A stretch of DNA of 64,000 bases, from assembly GCA_017525525.1 (NCBI GenBank), contig JAFXSQ010000046.1, positions 1 through 64,000 of the forward strand. Direction: 5' to 3'. Below are positions 18,401 to 25,547 of this stretch, piece by piece. The notes below the pieces were generated by a model. The model had not been told where the DNA came from. It searched no databases and saw only the letters and a program-made list of their open reading frames with translations. The translations under genes were made by a program, and so were the position numbers. Position 1 is the stretch's first letter, and each line of letters opens with the position of its first letter. The stretch comes from Lachnospiraceae bacterium (GTDB lineage Bacteria > Bacillota > Clostridia > Lachnospirales > Lachnospiraceae).

Positions 18401-20031
18401 CTGTGGAACTTCGCCAGGTCGGTGTCGGTGATGCTGTAACTTTCTCCATTCTTCGCGAACGCAACGCCCTTATCCGCATTGACCAAAATCTCAGCGCCGT
18501 CCGTCAGCGTGCCGATGACGGTGATGGTATTGCCGCCATCGAGCACAACATTGTTAGCATTGCCATCCTTCTTATTGTCCCTGATCACGGGCAAGCCGCT
18601 CATGTTGAACGTACTGTCATTTTTCACGTACACGCCGCCGCCTTCATCATTTGCGCTGCAGCCGCTGATGGTGCCGTCGCTCATGTTGAACATACCGCCT
18701 TTTTTGACGTACACGCCGTCGCTCATGGTGAACGTAGCGGCATTGTACACGCCGCCACCTTGGGCCGCGCCGCAGCCACTGATGGTGCCGCGCTCCATGG
18801 TGAACGTACCGTCATTGCACACGCCGCCGCCAGCGGCCGAAGTGCAGCCGCTTATGGTGCCGCCGCTCATGTTGAACGTACCATCATTGTACACGCCGCC
18901 GCCGCACCTGATATCGATGGTCGCACTACAGCCGCTGATAGTGCCGCCCTCCATGGTGAACGTACCGTCATTGCACACGCCGCCACCTTGGGCCGCGCCG
19001 CAGCCGGTGATGGTGCCGCCATTCATAGTGAACGTGCCGCCATTGCACACGCCGCCGCCAGCGGCCGAAGTGCAGCCGCTTATGGTGCCGCCCTCCATGG
19101 TGAACTCCCCGTAATTGCACACGCCGCCGCCAGCGGCCTCAGTATTACAGCTATCGATGGTGCCGCCGCTCATGTTGAACGTACCGTCATTGTTCACGCA
19201 CACGCCGCCACCTTTTTTTGCATTACAGCTGACGATGGTGCTGCCGTCGCTCATGTTAAACGTACCGCCAGCATTGTACACGCCGCCGCCATCATATTCT
19301 GCACTGCAGTTGGTGATGGTGCCGCCGTTCATGTTAAACGTACAGCCGGCATTGTACACGCCGCCGCCAAATCCATCTAAATCATCATATTTTGCATTAC
19401 AGCTGTCGATGGTGCCGCCGCTCATGTTGAACGTACCGGCATTGTACACGCCGCCACCATCGGTCGCGCCGCAGCCGCTGATGGTGCCGCCATTCATAGT
19501 GAATGTGCCGCCAGAGACATGCACGCCGCCGCCTTTACTGTATTCGCCGGTCGCAGTGCAGCCACTGATAGTTCCTCCGCTCATGGTGAACGTGGCATTC
19601 TGAGCAACATACACACCGCCGCCGTTACCTGTGGTATTTCCGCCGGTGAGCTTGCCGGTCGTGCCGGTACTGCTGTCGGTGAGGGTCAGATTTCCTTGTA
19701 CCGTGATGACATTGCCGCCCTCAACAGCAGTTTTACCTGCCAGCCCGCGGTCGATGGTGTGGCCGTTCAGGTCGAGGGTGAAGCCCTTACTTTCGGGAAT
19801 CACCAGCGAACCATCCCCCTGCTCTGTGTCTGTCCATACGACATCCTTCTCCAATTTGACCGTGCTGCCGTTTGATGCATCGTTTATCAGATCCTGCATC
19901 TCGGTACGGGACATGGTTTCCGACCCGTCCGTCCCCTCCGCCAACACCGCCGTCGGGACAAATCCCGCAAGCAGCAGGGCAATAACACCTAACATCACAA
20001 TTTTTGTTATGTCATTCTTCAAATTCTTCAT
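12496..20031 (-). CDS. Giant secreted beta-helix protein with Cys modules and ChW repeats
   Basis: A complete 2511-residue protein. AAAGGAGA precedes ATG 20029-20031. Residues 1-32 are a signal peptide ending AVLA. Two long beta-helix domains (about 110-480 and 640-1030) are built from repeats such as GGGVYNAGTFNMSGGTI. They are followed by an MBG-like module (about 1115-1195), YDG repeats (KTYDGTTA, KEYDGNTT; about 1195-1370) and Ig-like modules. About 1930-2280 holds seven modules of 45 residues with ATCTEDG, YW-x-C-x2-C and GHKLT motifs. The tail has three clostridial hydrophobic ChW repeats (AYVQKKNWMTW, AYCSKKGWTQW, AYSEKLGWLNW; about 2345-2490). No LPXTG anchor is present; ChW repeats or S-layer contacts may hold it on the wall. 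It lies downstream of a TetR gene and PIN remnants. It is probably an adhesin; its target is unknown. Confidence 0.93.
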   Translation of the reverse strand: MKNLKNDITKIVMLGVIALLLAGFVPTAVLAEGTDGSETMSRTEMQDLINDASNGSTVKLEKDVVWTDTEQGDGSLVIPESKGFTLDLNGHTIDRGLAGKTAVEGGNVITVQGNLTLTDSSTGTTGKLTGGNTTGNGGGVYVAQNATFTMSGGTISGCTATGEYSKGGGVHVSGGTFTMNGGTISGCGATDGGGVYNAGTFNMSGGTIDSCNAKYDDLDGFGGGVYNAGCTFNMNGGTITNCSAEYDGGGVYNAGGTFNMSDGSTIVSCNAKKGGGVCVNNDGTFNMSGGTIDSCNTEAAGGGVCNYGEFTMEGGTISGCTSAAGGGVCNGGTFTMNGGTITGCGAAQGGGVCNDGTFTMEGGTISGCSATIDIRCGGGVYNDGTFNMSGGTISGCTSAAGGGVCNDGTFTMERGTISGCGAAQGGGVYNAATFTMSDGVYVKKGGMFNMSDGTISGCSANDEGGGVYVKNDSTFNMSGLPVIRDNKKDGNANNVVLDGGNTITVIGTLTDGAEILVNADKGVAFAKNGESYSITDTDLAKFHSDTDNSLVAAVDSDGSFKFFTPWGALQAKFYNASTVSGNPTLITLTDDITASGNESALVIPAGKYIILDLSGNTIDRGLAGKTAVEGGNVITVNGNLTLTDSSTDHTGKITGGNIDGDGGGVYVNGGGTFTMEGGKIDNCTATGESCKGGGVYNAGTFNMSGGTIDSCNATFVGSNEEIYGFGGGVYNAGGTFNMSDGSIIVSCKAEKYGGGVYNAGTFNMSGGTIDSCNAEYDDYYGNGGGVYNAGTFNMSGGTIDSCRARFDGGGVYNAGTFTMKNNGTISGCGAEKGGGVCVNNDGKFTMEGGTISGCEAYICGGVYNHGEFTMEGGTISDCSTDNQGGGVNSDGTFTMSGGKITNCIAKSYGGGVSNAGTFTMEDGTITGCKAEGLHPFGGGVYNDGTFNMNGGTISGCSANGEGGGVYNDGTFNMSDGTISDCSENYEGGGVYVYAGTFTMEGGTISGCTATNAGGGVYVKNDSTFNMSGAPVIRDNSANNVVLDGSNTITVIGTLTDGAVIYINANKGTTVAQIGAPRTDPLTETETGYFKSDINETFIGGLNDDGKLAIKAPLPELTGAGNLTYNGTEQTPALTFSGDPDPALTAGTDYTVSYKKVFGSTETVINGAPKDAGSYKAVVTGTGSYKGTYEASFTIAPKTVTVRSGISANNKTYDGTTAATLYSTEATVFDGICTGDILTVSGNGTFDSASAGSGKTVTIDLNSLTLGGTSSGNYVLASGGNQSETTATINKKKLTITGVIAADKEYDGNTTATTDTSKATVTGLVDGDNVEFTVSGSFEDANKGESKTVTLSGWTLTSGGKNYEIDAENSQPTAAAGIEQKEVGLTWSNTSLTFNGSVQAPTATATGTVNSDEIGVTVNGGQTNAGTGYTATASGLTGEKAGNYKLPEAKTANFSIGKAAAQTITDVASSQVYTLTGISASVAGKMPENAGTLTYTAGTATKTGDVTVSNFAVDNSGNVTANISGGAETDTITLPVTISSTNYADSAVNVMITLTPKEDAELGITGAPTSKTYGEDFTLTGSVKKEGIGTGNWTWTTSDATVFRITSNGAAATVKILKAGSATITARYESDTTVDTKTTDTITVNTKTLTIGAKDQSIYVGGTVPTLFGTDFYTVTGLVGTDKLTAQPTLAYQKDGSAATPDGNTAGTYDIVPSGAAASENYTISYTNGILTIREKGTQTISAENVTVTYGDTDKSVSANVTEPATGGGAISHAVKDGSADYIDVNTSTGALTIKKVPADGKAYVVVTVAETAAYEQATKEVTVTINKANTVPATVSANNCTYDGNEKLLVTVDESTLVGGEMWYALGENATTAPVDNLYTTSIPAKTDTGIYYVWYKVVADGNHIDTEPACVTVKIAQYIPPHYHSYTSTVTEEPTCTEDGERTYSCSCGASYKETIKATGHTIVAHEAKDATCGEDGNKAYWECSKCKKFFSDAEGKTEVEEKNIVIGKLAHKLTAHEEVKATCTEDGKKAYWECAECKKLFADAEGKKEVTEESLIIKALGHKLTAHEDVKATCTEDGKKAYWECSECKKLFADAEGKTEVKEEDLVIKAEGHKLTHFEAVEATTEKEGNIEYWICSVCGKYFADAEGKTEITEEKTILPKSKHKLTLVPEKKATCTEDGNTAYYTCADCDKLFEDAEGTKEITLEDTVIKAEGHKMTHVEAKEPTVEEEGNIEYWTCEVCGKFFADAEGKNEITEEETKTEKLKDIADCEISGLATQAYTGKAVTPVVTLKYDGKILKKGTDYTVTYANNTKAGTATVTIKGMGDYAGTITKKFLIKQVSLKYRAYVQKKNWMTWSTAKVSGTEASKMAGTTQDLRMETIQMQLSGVSGSVEYRAYCSKKGWTQWATTADTSTYAGTKGESRRVELIQLRAKGQVATLYDMYFRAYSEKLGWLNWAKSGEKAGTQGYGYKLEAFQVNFVKKGEAFKLASQNKMAKSFYDKTKDGADPK
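16975..19640 (-). repeat. Degenerate in-gene repeat array encoding the beta-helix coils
   Basis: Several dozen imperfect DNA repeats of about 60-110 bp (GTACACGCCGCCGCC ... CCGCTCATGTTGAACGTACC on the plus strand) encode the GGGVYNAGTFNMSGGTI coils. Two blocks, roughly 16975-18060 and 18590-19640, are separated by a linker. Such an array can change length by recombination or slippage, so coil number probably varies between strains. Confidence 0.8.
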
Positions 20032-20145
20032 CTTCTTTCTGTCTCCTTTATACGCACTGCCTTATCAACAGATTATTTGCTCTATACTCCGGCTTCCTTC
20101 AGCACATACCTTTTAACAGTGTCGCTGATGAAAAGCCCTTAATCT

Positions 20146-20415
20146 TCAACCCTTCCTCTGTATAGGAACCTGCGGTCTCTGTGGCGTGAACGGATGGTTA
20201 CGAGAGTATTCCGCCGCCTCCTCATTTATCTCGCTCACTGTTTAGTCTCCGAAAAATTGTCTTCTCCACTTTGTATAGTCAAACTTCTCATGAATGATCA
20301 AGGAAATAAATAACTCCGTTCCCACGTCTCCGAATTTCTGTCTAAGCCAGTCAACACCATCAATTAAAATTTCCGTTTGATTCATATTTGCCATATAAGC
20401 ATCTGTCTTAGTCAT
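20146..20415 (-). pseudogene. Small PIN-partner (antitoxin-like) gene with internal stop
   Basis: ATG 20413-20415 overlaps the stop of the PIN gene (ATGACTAA), so translation is coupled. The visible product is 57 residues (TEILIDGVDWLRQKFGDVGTE, DYTKWRRQFFGD) and then stops at TAA 20242. Without that stop the same frame continues TVSEINEEAAEYSRNHPF to TGA 20146, which fits the expected tail of this small protein family that accompanies PIN proteins. The stop therefore looks like a nonsense mutation. Assignment as antitoxin is by position and resemblance only. Confidence 0.6.
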
Positions 20416-20830
20416 TATTTTTACCTCCGATCCTTTTAATAAACTCAATCGGATCAATAACATCTATCCGGTCTGAACTGTATTTCAATAAACGGTCATC
20501 CGTTGTAAGTAGATAATCGCAATTTGCAAGAATGGCACAAGCCGTGTGAATTGCGTCGGCAGATTTAACCCCGGTTGCTGTTATCTCCTCTGCCGGTAGG
20601 TCTACCTGCTGCTTATAGCCTGCTTCATCAAGGTAAACCACTGTATTTTGATCCAGAAAGCTCCGAATGGTTGCTCTCCTCATCTCGTGTGGATTTCTTG
20701 AACACTCATAACCCAGCATATTGGATGATGCCAATTCAAAATCATCCGCTAATATTTTCCCCTGGATATACAATTTGGCCTGTGTTTCCAGTGATATCCT
20801 CAGCCGTGATTGGTCATCCCTGCTCCTCAT
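20408..20830 (-). pseudogene. PIN-domain ribonuclease toxin lacking its N-terminus
   Basis: 140 codons encode most of a PIN domain: DDQSRLRISLETQAKLYIQ, then SADAIHTACAILANCDYLLTTDDRLL, the conserved acidic core of VapC-like nucleases. Family members begin with about 15 more residues holding the first strand and catalytic Asp (LDxC..NRPF before DDQS). Here those are missing: the frame begins at ATG 20828-20830, inside the last codons of the upstream TetR gene. The protein is probably inactive or altered. The junction suggests a deletion that fused the TetR 3' end to the PIN gene. Confidence 0.7.
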
Positions 20831-21464
20831 ATTCGTGAAGCAGAGCCATCTTCATTTTCTCCAATTCCTTTTCCGCGTCAAACCCGCTCTCCGGGATATA
20901 CACAAGTCCTACCGCATATCTCGTTACCGCCGCAAGCATCAGATGGAGCGTGGTACTAAACATCTCTTCTTCTGTTTCATCTATCCGAATTGTATGATCC
21001 TGCTCCGCCCTCGTATACATCACATGAAAACCGACTTTCAGTCCTTCTATGATATCCCGATATGGCTTCATCACTTTCGGATCAATGTTCTCAGACTGAA
21101 TGTATATGTTGAAAAACTGGTTGAAACGCAGCAGGTCTCTTTTGTTCCGGTAAAGCTCTATGAAGGATTCAAGGTAAAAATCAAGAATCTCCACCGCGGT
21201 CATCCCGCTGAAATCCCGGCTCGGCCTGCGTTCCACGTTCTCCCTGATGGTCTGTTCCCATATCCATGTGGCCACAGCAACGACAAGGATAGGCTTTGAT
21301 GGAAAATAGCGGTACAAGGTAGTCGTTCCATAACCGCATTTCTCCGCAACCTCTATCATTGACACTGATTCAATGTTCTTCGTCGTAAATAACTCGTAAC
21401 TTTTCGCAAGAAAATCATTGCGTTTTATAGCCATCTGCGCTGCATCTTTTGCCTTGTCCCGCAT
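20814..21464 (-). CDS. TetR/AcrR-family transcriptional regulator (second copy)
   Basis: A 216-residue paralogue of the regulator at 8029-8673. The N-terminal HTH is at about 20-65 (ELFTTKNIESVSMIEVAEKCGYG, LYRYFPSK), with a helical effector domain behind it. ATG 21462-21464 follows AGGGAGAG. The promoter has a palindrome over its -10 box. It precedes the PIN remnant, the small partner and then the giant surface gene, all in one direction, so it is placed to control that gene as the first copy is placed to control the other. The two regulators differ more in the recognition helix than in the C-terminal half, and their candidate operators differ. Confidence 0.9.
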   Translation of the reverse strand: MRDKAKDAAQMAIKRNDFLAKSYELFTTKNIESVSMIEVAEKCGYGTTTLYRYFPSKPILVVAVATWIWEQTIRENVERRPSRDFSGMTAVEILDFYLESFIELYRNKRDLLRFNQFFNIYIQSENIDPKVMKPYRDIIEGLKVGFHVMYTRAEQDHTIRIDETEEEMFSTTLHLMLAAVTRYAVGLVYIPESGFDAEKELEKMKMALLHEYEEQG

Positions 21465-21523
21465 TACCGCTCTCCCTGTGCCTTACCTATAAAAAGGCGC
21501 ACTAACCACACTATTATCAATAC

Positions 21524-21559
21524 GGTAGACAGTCTGCCACGTTACTTTTTGCTTGTCAA
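21524..21559 (-). promoter_or_regulatory. Promoter and palindromic operator of TetR gene at 20814-21464
   Basis: The minus strand shows TTGACA (21554-21559), a 17-bp spacer and CAGACT (21531-21536). The near-perfect palindrome GGTAGAC-A-GTCTGCC (21524-21538) overlaps the -10 box. The layout matches the promoter at 8737-8772. Confidence 0.65.
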
Positions 21560-21638
21560 TAGTTTTCCTGAAAAAAAGACAAAAAATCGGGCAGCTCTAC
21601 CACCTTTCCACAGTGATATGCTGCCCGCGATTTACACG

Positions 21639-21737
21639 TCAAATCTCAACCTCCACGGTCACGCCAGCCTTGAATGCCACCTCATAGTCATCATCCTTCA
21701 CGACTGCTCCTATTTTGTCATTTTGTCGTTTTGCCAT
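21639..21737 (-). CDS. Small ORF starting MAKRQNDKIGAV, doubtful
   Basis: A possible 32-residue peptide whose first 12 residues equal those of the ORF at 11743-11934. It follows the stop of the AlbA_2 pseudogene by 24 bp. It ends KAGVTVEVEI, possibly the tail of another decayed gene. No ribosome site is evident. Confidence 0.25.
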   Translation of the reverse strand: MAKRQNDKIGAVVKDDDYEVAFKAGVTVEVEI

Positions 21738-21761
21738 GATAAAATGAGTATAGCATCCTTA

Positions 21762-23012
21762 TCACTCACCATCAATCTCCATCTCACTTGTGTATTTAAA
21801 CCTATACATGCCCTTACCTTTACCGACAACCGATACAACAACCTCCATATCCCGTAATTTACTTATGAGACTTCTCGCTGTCGAATCTGCACATGATAAT
21901 ACCTTTCTAACATATGCTGCGCCAAATACTTGATTTACTTCCACATTATGATACAAGGTTTCTATGTTTGTGATGGTAGGCTTGCTATATCCCATTTTTG
22001 TACATAAATTAATGATTTTTGAAAATTCAATCATCGAAATCGCCGGCTTTTTATCTAAACCGCCGACTTTTTCAGCTTGAACCGCCGATTTTTCTTCAAA
22101 ACCGCCGACTTTTTCAGTTTGTACCGCCGACTTTTCAAAGGCAGCACTCATTATTGTTGTCTTTAAAATAAATGTATTACTGTTGAATACCGGATCAGGC
22201 AAACCCGCAGCCTCAAGTTCACGGCACATACGGTCTACACCCGCTCCATATTCTTTTACATAACCATAATCCTTAAGAAACGCTGCAATCTTGGGGTTTC
22301 TGGAAAAATGTGTATACCGGATATTCTCCTTCTTTACCATTCCGGCAAATGTTCCGGGGCTATCCACTTCAAGCCTGTCATCAAACATCTTGATCTGAAT
22401 ATCCGTTCCCTTTATCCCGTAGTCTCGGTGTGTGGCAGCATTGACAACAATCTCTGTTCGAACAAACTCACTGTACTCTTCTTCCGTAACAAAAATACCA
22501 TCATGCCCGAGATATGTTTTCTCTTTCATCTGAATTTTGATGAATTCAACCGCCTTCTCTACTTGCTCAAGAATTCGTCCGTCAAATATAACATCTTTTA
22601 CGACATTCATATCTTTACCGACCTGCGCTTCAATTCCATCATATCTAATGAATCTAATAAAGGCTCTCGGAAAGAACTGCTGTGGATTTTTACCGAAAAG
22701 CAAAATTGCCGTCACAGAAACCTGTTCTCCGCCATCTTTCAATACAACGAACTTCTTGTTTTCTTTCAGATATTCCTCTGCCGATTTGGTATAACCTATC
22801 CTCTTGATGTAGTTCCGGACGAAATCCATGTCTATATCTTCCATAGTTGCATTATAGACCGGCTCGTCCTCAAAATACCTTAACCCTTTTGCGTACATAA
22901 GCGTCAGTCTATCTTGAAACGAAAGCTTCTTACTCTTGTCTCCGACACGAAGATATACTTCATCAGCCTGATATGCTCGTCGCTATCCCACGAGCAGCCG
23001 GACATTACCATC
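21762..23012 (-). pseudogene. AlbA_2/HATPase ATP-binding protein, 5'-truncated
   Basis: 378 codons are readable from ATG 22896-22898, but homology extends upstream in frame (DEVYLRVGDKSKKLSF, and before it DGNVRLLVG) to about 23012, interrupted by TAG and TAA codons. The whole N-terminal AlbA_2 domain is missing. What remains is the middle domain (SVTAILLFGKNPQQFFPRA), the HATPase-like part (VVNAATHRDYG, FAGMVKKENIRY, EYGAGVDRM), a linker of repeated KSAVQ-EKVGG units, and a winged helix (CADSTARSLISKLRDMEVVV). A shortened protein from 22898 could still be made, but no ribosome site supports it. Confidence 0.75.
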
Positions 23013-23042
23013 TTATTTAAGTTTATGCCGAAATCTGTGCAT

Positions 23043-23081
23043 AAAAAATGCGAGCGCAACATTTTATTTGTTGCCTCGCAT
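23043..23081 (-). terminator. Rho-independent terminator
   Basis: The minus strand has ATGCGAGGCAACA, an AT-rich loop, TGTTGCGCTCGCAT and then TTTTTT. It lies downstream of the Rpn fragment at 23253-23516 and upstream of the AlbA_2 pseudogene, so it would end transcripts coming from the intact AlbA_2 gene. Confidence 0.8.
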
Positions 23082-23252
23082 CATTCATCTCTGGTGATTA
23101 TATCTTAACATATCGGAAAAATGGCTTCAAGTTCCAAACGGTCTCATTTTTTTGCTACAACTTTTACCCAATTGGGTAAAGGTTGCGCGCAATCTAACTC
23201 CAGCTTTTCGGTGTTACAGTGACTTATACACCTCCATTACTTCCTAAACATA

Positions 23253-23516
23253 TTAAGCTTTCTTCATACCTGCTATCTCACGAACCTGTTCAAGCGTAAT
23301 GCCCTCGCCTTCCGCTATCTGCTCATGAGAAAGACCCATACTAAGCCAACGAAGCACACTCGCAACGATCTGTTCCCACTTAGATTCTTTTCTCATATCT
23401 TCCATAACCTTACACATGACCGCCACTCCCTTCTCATCTTCCTTGAAATACCGAACCTTGTCAGCAAGCTCCTTGAAATGCGTATCATCAGCACTCGAGC
23501 AGAAGAAATCATGCAT
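23253..23516 (-). pseudogene. C-terminal fragment of an Rpn-family (PD-(D/E)XK) nuclease
   Basis: 87 codons match only the tail of Rpn recombination-promoting nucleases: HDFFCSSADDTHFKELADKVRYFKEDEKGV, then VMEDMRKE and a closing LEQVREIAGMKKA helix. The catalytic part is absent. A piece of the middle of such a gene (GGGLPIYTIDDI) lies at 25548-25669, on the far side of the AlbA_2 genes, and reads up to the point where this fragment begins. The two may be halves of one gene split by an insertion. Confidence 0.7.
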
Positions 23517-23596
23517 CTACTTACTACGCAACATTGTCAGATATTTCCTGACAATTATCAGTTGTCGCATCTTTTCTCCTTATCAGTCACAAATTC

Positions 23597-23944
23597 TCAC
23601 GAAAGAATCCATCGTCCGCTTGTATCGCTACCCTCTCGTTTCAAAATATTACCGTCCTGAAACTCTTTCAAGTATCTCTTCACAGTGCGTTCGCTTGCTT
23701 CGGATATTTCAGCCAGCTTGGGTATAGTTATTGTCCCATTCGATACTATTGCCACCATTATTTTCGCAGCCGTCACCCGTTTTATATTTGAATAATTCAT
23801 CAAAAATACAGAAGCTCCTTCGGGCAAATTCTCAGTGACATTCTCAGTGACATTTTTTACTTTTGTCACTGTCTCTGTATCCTGAGCGACCTGATGTTGC
23901 CCTTCCTCTTCAGCTTTCACATTGGCAAACTCCTCATTGATCAA
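23597..23944 (-). CDS. Winged-helix protein, probably tail of an AlbA_2 paralogue
   Basis: 115 codons beginning with TTG (an upstream GTG is also possible), 14 bp after the stop of the large AlbA_2 gene. It has an acidic start, a repeat VTENVTEN, and a C-terminal winged helix (TAAKIMVAIVSNGTITIPKLAEISEASERTVKRYLKEFQDGNIL). This layout equals the linker plus terminal domain of AlbA_2/HATPase proteins, so it looks like a broken-off tail, although it could be a free-standing DNA-binding protein translated with the upstream gene. Confidence 0.5.
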   Translation of the reverse strand: MINEEFANVKAEEEGQHQVAQDTETVTKVKNVTENVTENLPEGASVFLMNYSNIKRVTAAKIMVAIVSNGTITIPKLAEISEASERTVKRYLKEFQDGNILKREGSDTSGRWILS

Positions 23945-23958
23945 AAAGGTATCACGAC

Positions 23959-25464
23959 TCAGCTTTTACGATATCGTTTACCTTTAGTCGCTCCATCTTC
24001 CACAAGCTCCCCGTTATCAACCAATATCCGGAGTAACTCTTTTGTCCTCGTCTCCTTTAGATCAAGAATAGCCGCAAAATCAGCACTTCTATACCACATA
24101 CCATCCTGCATATTATCTAATATCTTATCAAGCTGCCCTCTTGTTTTGGATGAAATTCGCTTTTCGTCGCTTTTTTTCGTCGCTTTTTTTTCGTCGCTTT
24201 TTTCCGTCGCTTTTTTCTGTCGTTTTTTTTCAAACGATAACACCAGTCTTGTCCTGTCAGGATTAAACTCCTCGATAATCTCCGGTGCTTCAAAGCCCTC
24301 ATCATCCCAGACATTAAAGATATCCGGTACTCCGCTTCCAGCCCGCTCACCGATATCAATCATGTTGAACATCTTCATTAGGCCTTTATTTCTCGGATCA
24401 GAGATGCCACCAAGCCGTATCTGCTTCTTCCCGACACGAATATAACCCGGATTTTCTAATGTCAGCTTGTGATTTTCCATTTTGATAACTACGCCACGCG
24501 TTTCATAAAAATCCGCATTCATAAGACAATTGGCAAGAGCCTCTCGCAAAGCCTTATGAACAGGGGTGTCATCAATCCTCGTGCCACCTACCATCTTAAA
24601 CGGAACTTTAACCTCTTTTATGATCTTGTTATACACACGGAAATAGAAATCGCATACATTTCCTGACCATTCGCCGGAGCTGGACTGCAATCTGTCCGTC
24701 CATCGTATTGTAGGATCCAGCATTTCTCTGTAATCCAGGAAATATTCCGGATACTGTCTGACGATGTTATACTCATCTCCAAACATAAGCAGACCGGCGC
24801 CTGTCGGATGATATTTCCCATCTCTTCCGGATATCGCTGCCGCTCCAATACTACGAAGATATTCATCGTCTGAATATCTTTCAAAAGGATGTCCGGGTCT
24901 AAGTGATTTATGCCTGTTTCGATATCCGTGTACTGTTTCCATATTCAGATACTCCATCGGAATATCCTCAAGGACCTCCATATCCATCGTATTCTCAGGC
25001 TGGTCACGAAGCATCGCCTTTACCTGCGCCTTCGTGCAATGATAATCACCCTCGCTGTTGCGCCGGAAAGTATGCCCAAACATATCATCATTAAGATATT
25101 CCGGCTTATCCTCACGTCTTGCCATAGGCACTCTGATCACAAGGATCAGATCATCTCCAACCTCATAAGGCTCCACATCCTTATCCGTGAGAAGATTGAT
25201 GTTGACCTTTTTTCGATCATTGATCGTATCCCAGAAATTCTTGATCAGCTTTCTTGTATCCTCTTTTTTCAATCCGGTTGTATACCAGGAGCCATCATCC
25301 CGCTCCAAAACTCCCAGTAGAATCACTCCGCCATTACTGTTCGCAAGTGCAGAATATGATTCCCAAAGGCTCAATGGAAGCCCTCCCTTGGCCTTCTTTA
25401 CCTCACGACGGTTATCTTCCTTATATTCATCAAATTTCCTTATATCAAACACATCCTGATCCAT
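23959..25464 (-). CDS. AlbA_2 (Schlafen-like) / HATPase ATP-binding protein, intact
   Basis: A complete 501-residue member of a family with several decayed copies here. Residues 15-135 form the AlbA_2 domain (EVKKAKGGLPLSLWE, SNGGVILLGV); GDYHCTKAQVKAM follows near 160. The HATPase-like part is at about 300-400 (ALREALANCLMNADF, GGISDPRNKGLMKMF, IGERAGSGVPDI). A Lys/Asp/Glu linker (415-445) is encoded by five A-runs of 6-8 bases, and a winged helix closes the protein. AlbA_2 proteins bind nucleic acid and are often called transcriptional regulators; relatives occur in defence loci, but the function of this type is not established. The gene sits between two halves of an Rpn nuclease gene. Confidence 0.88.
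   Translation of the reverse strand: MDQDVFDIRKFDEYKEDNRREVKKAKGGLPLSLWESYSALANSNGGVILLGVLERDDGSWYTTGLKKEDTRKLIKNFWDTINDRKKVNINLLTDKDVEPYEVGDDLILVIRVPMARREDKPEYLNDDMFGHTFRRNSEGDYHCTKAQVKAMLRDQPENTMDMEVLEDIPMEYLNMETVHGYRNRHKSLRPGHPFERYSDDEYLRSIGAAAISGRDGKYHPTGAGLLMFGDEYNIVRQYPEYFLDYREMLDPTIRWTDRLQSSSGEWSGNVCDFYFRVYNKIIKEVKVPFKMVGGTRIDDTPVHKALREALANCLMNADFYETRGVVIKMENHKLTLENPGYIRVGKKQIRLGGISDPRNKGLMKMFNMIDIGERAGSGVPDIFNVWDDEGFEAPEIIEEFNPDRTRLVLSFEKKRQKKATEKSDEKKATKKSDEKRISSKTRGQLDKILDNMQDGMWYRSADFAAILDLKETRTKELLRILVDNGELVEDGATKGKRYRKS
24165..24232 (-). repeat. Runs of 6-8 A in the linker of the AlbA_2 gene
   Basis: On the coding strand five A-tracts of 8, 6, 6, 8 and 7 bases alternate with GCGACG-type spacers, encoding KKATEKSDEKKATKKSDEK. 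Such tracts slip easily. A single-base change would put the ribosome out of frame before the winged-helix domain, and a second frame is open across the same stretch. Confidence 0.7.
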
Positions 25465-25547
25465 ATTATTTATCTCCGATCATTTCGTAACAGAGTCACT
25501 CAGATAATTCGCATTGCTTATGTTTCAACATTTTTTCTGTCTCAACT

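Noticed and set aside
18403..19603. Long plus-strand frames rich in Pro/Thr or Ala/His repeats
   Set aside because: They are the mirror of the beta-helix repeat DNA of the giant gene on the other strand; repeat periodicity keeps all frames open.
16975..19640. CRISPR-like regular repeats
   Set aside because: The repeats are coding, imperfect and of variable spacing, with no unique spacers, leader or cas genes.
24117..24359. 80-codon alternative frame in the AlbA_2 gene
   Set aside because: It is not an independent gene; it is only notable as the frame reached after slippage at the A-runs.
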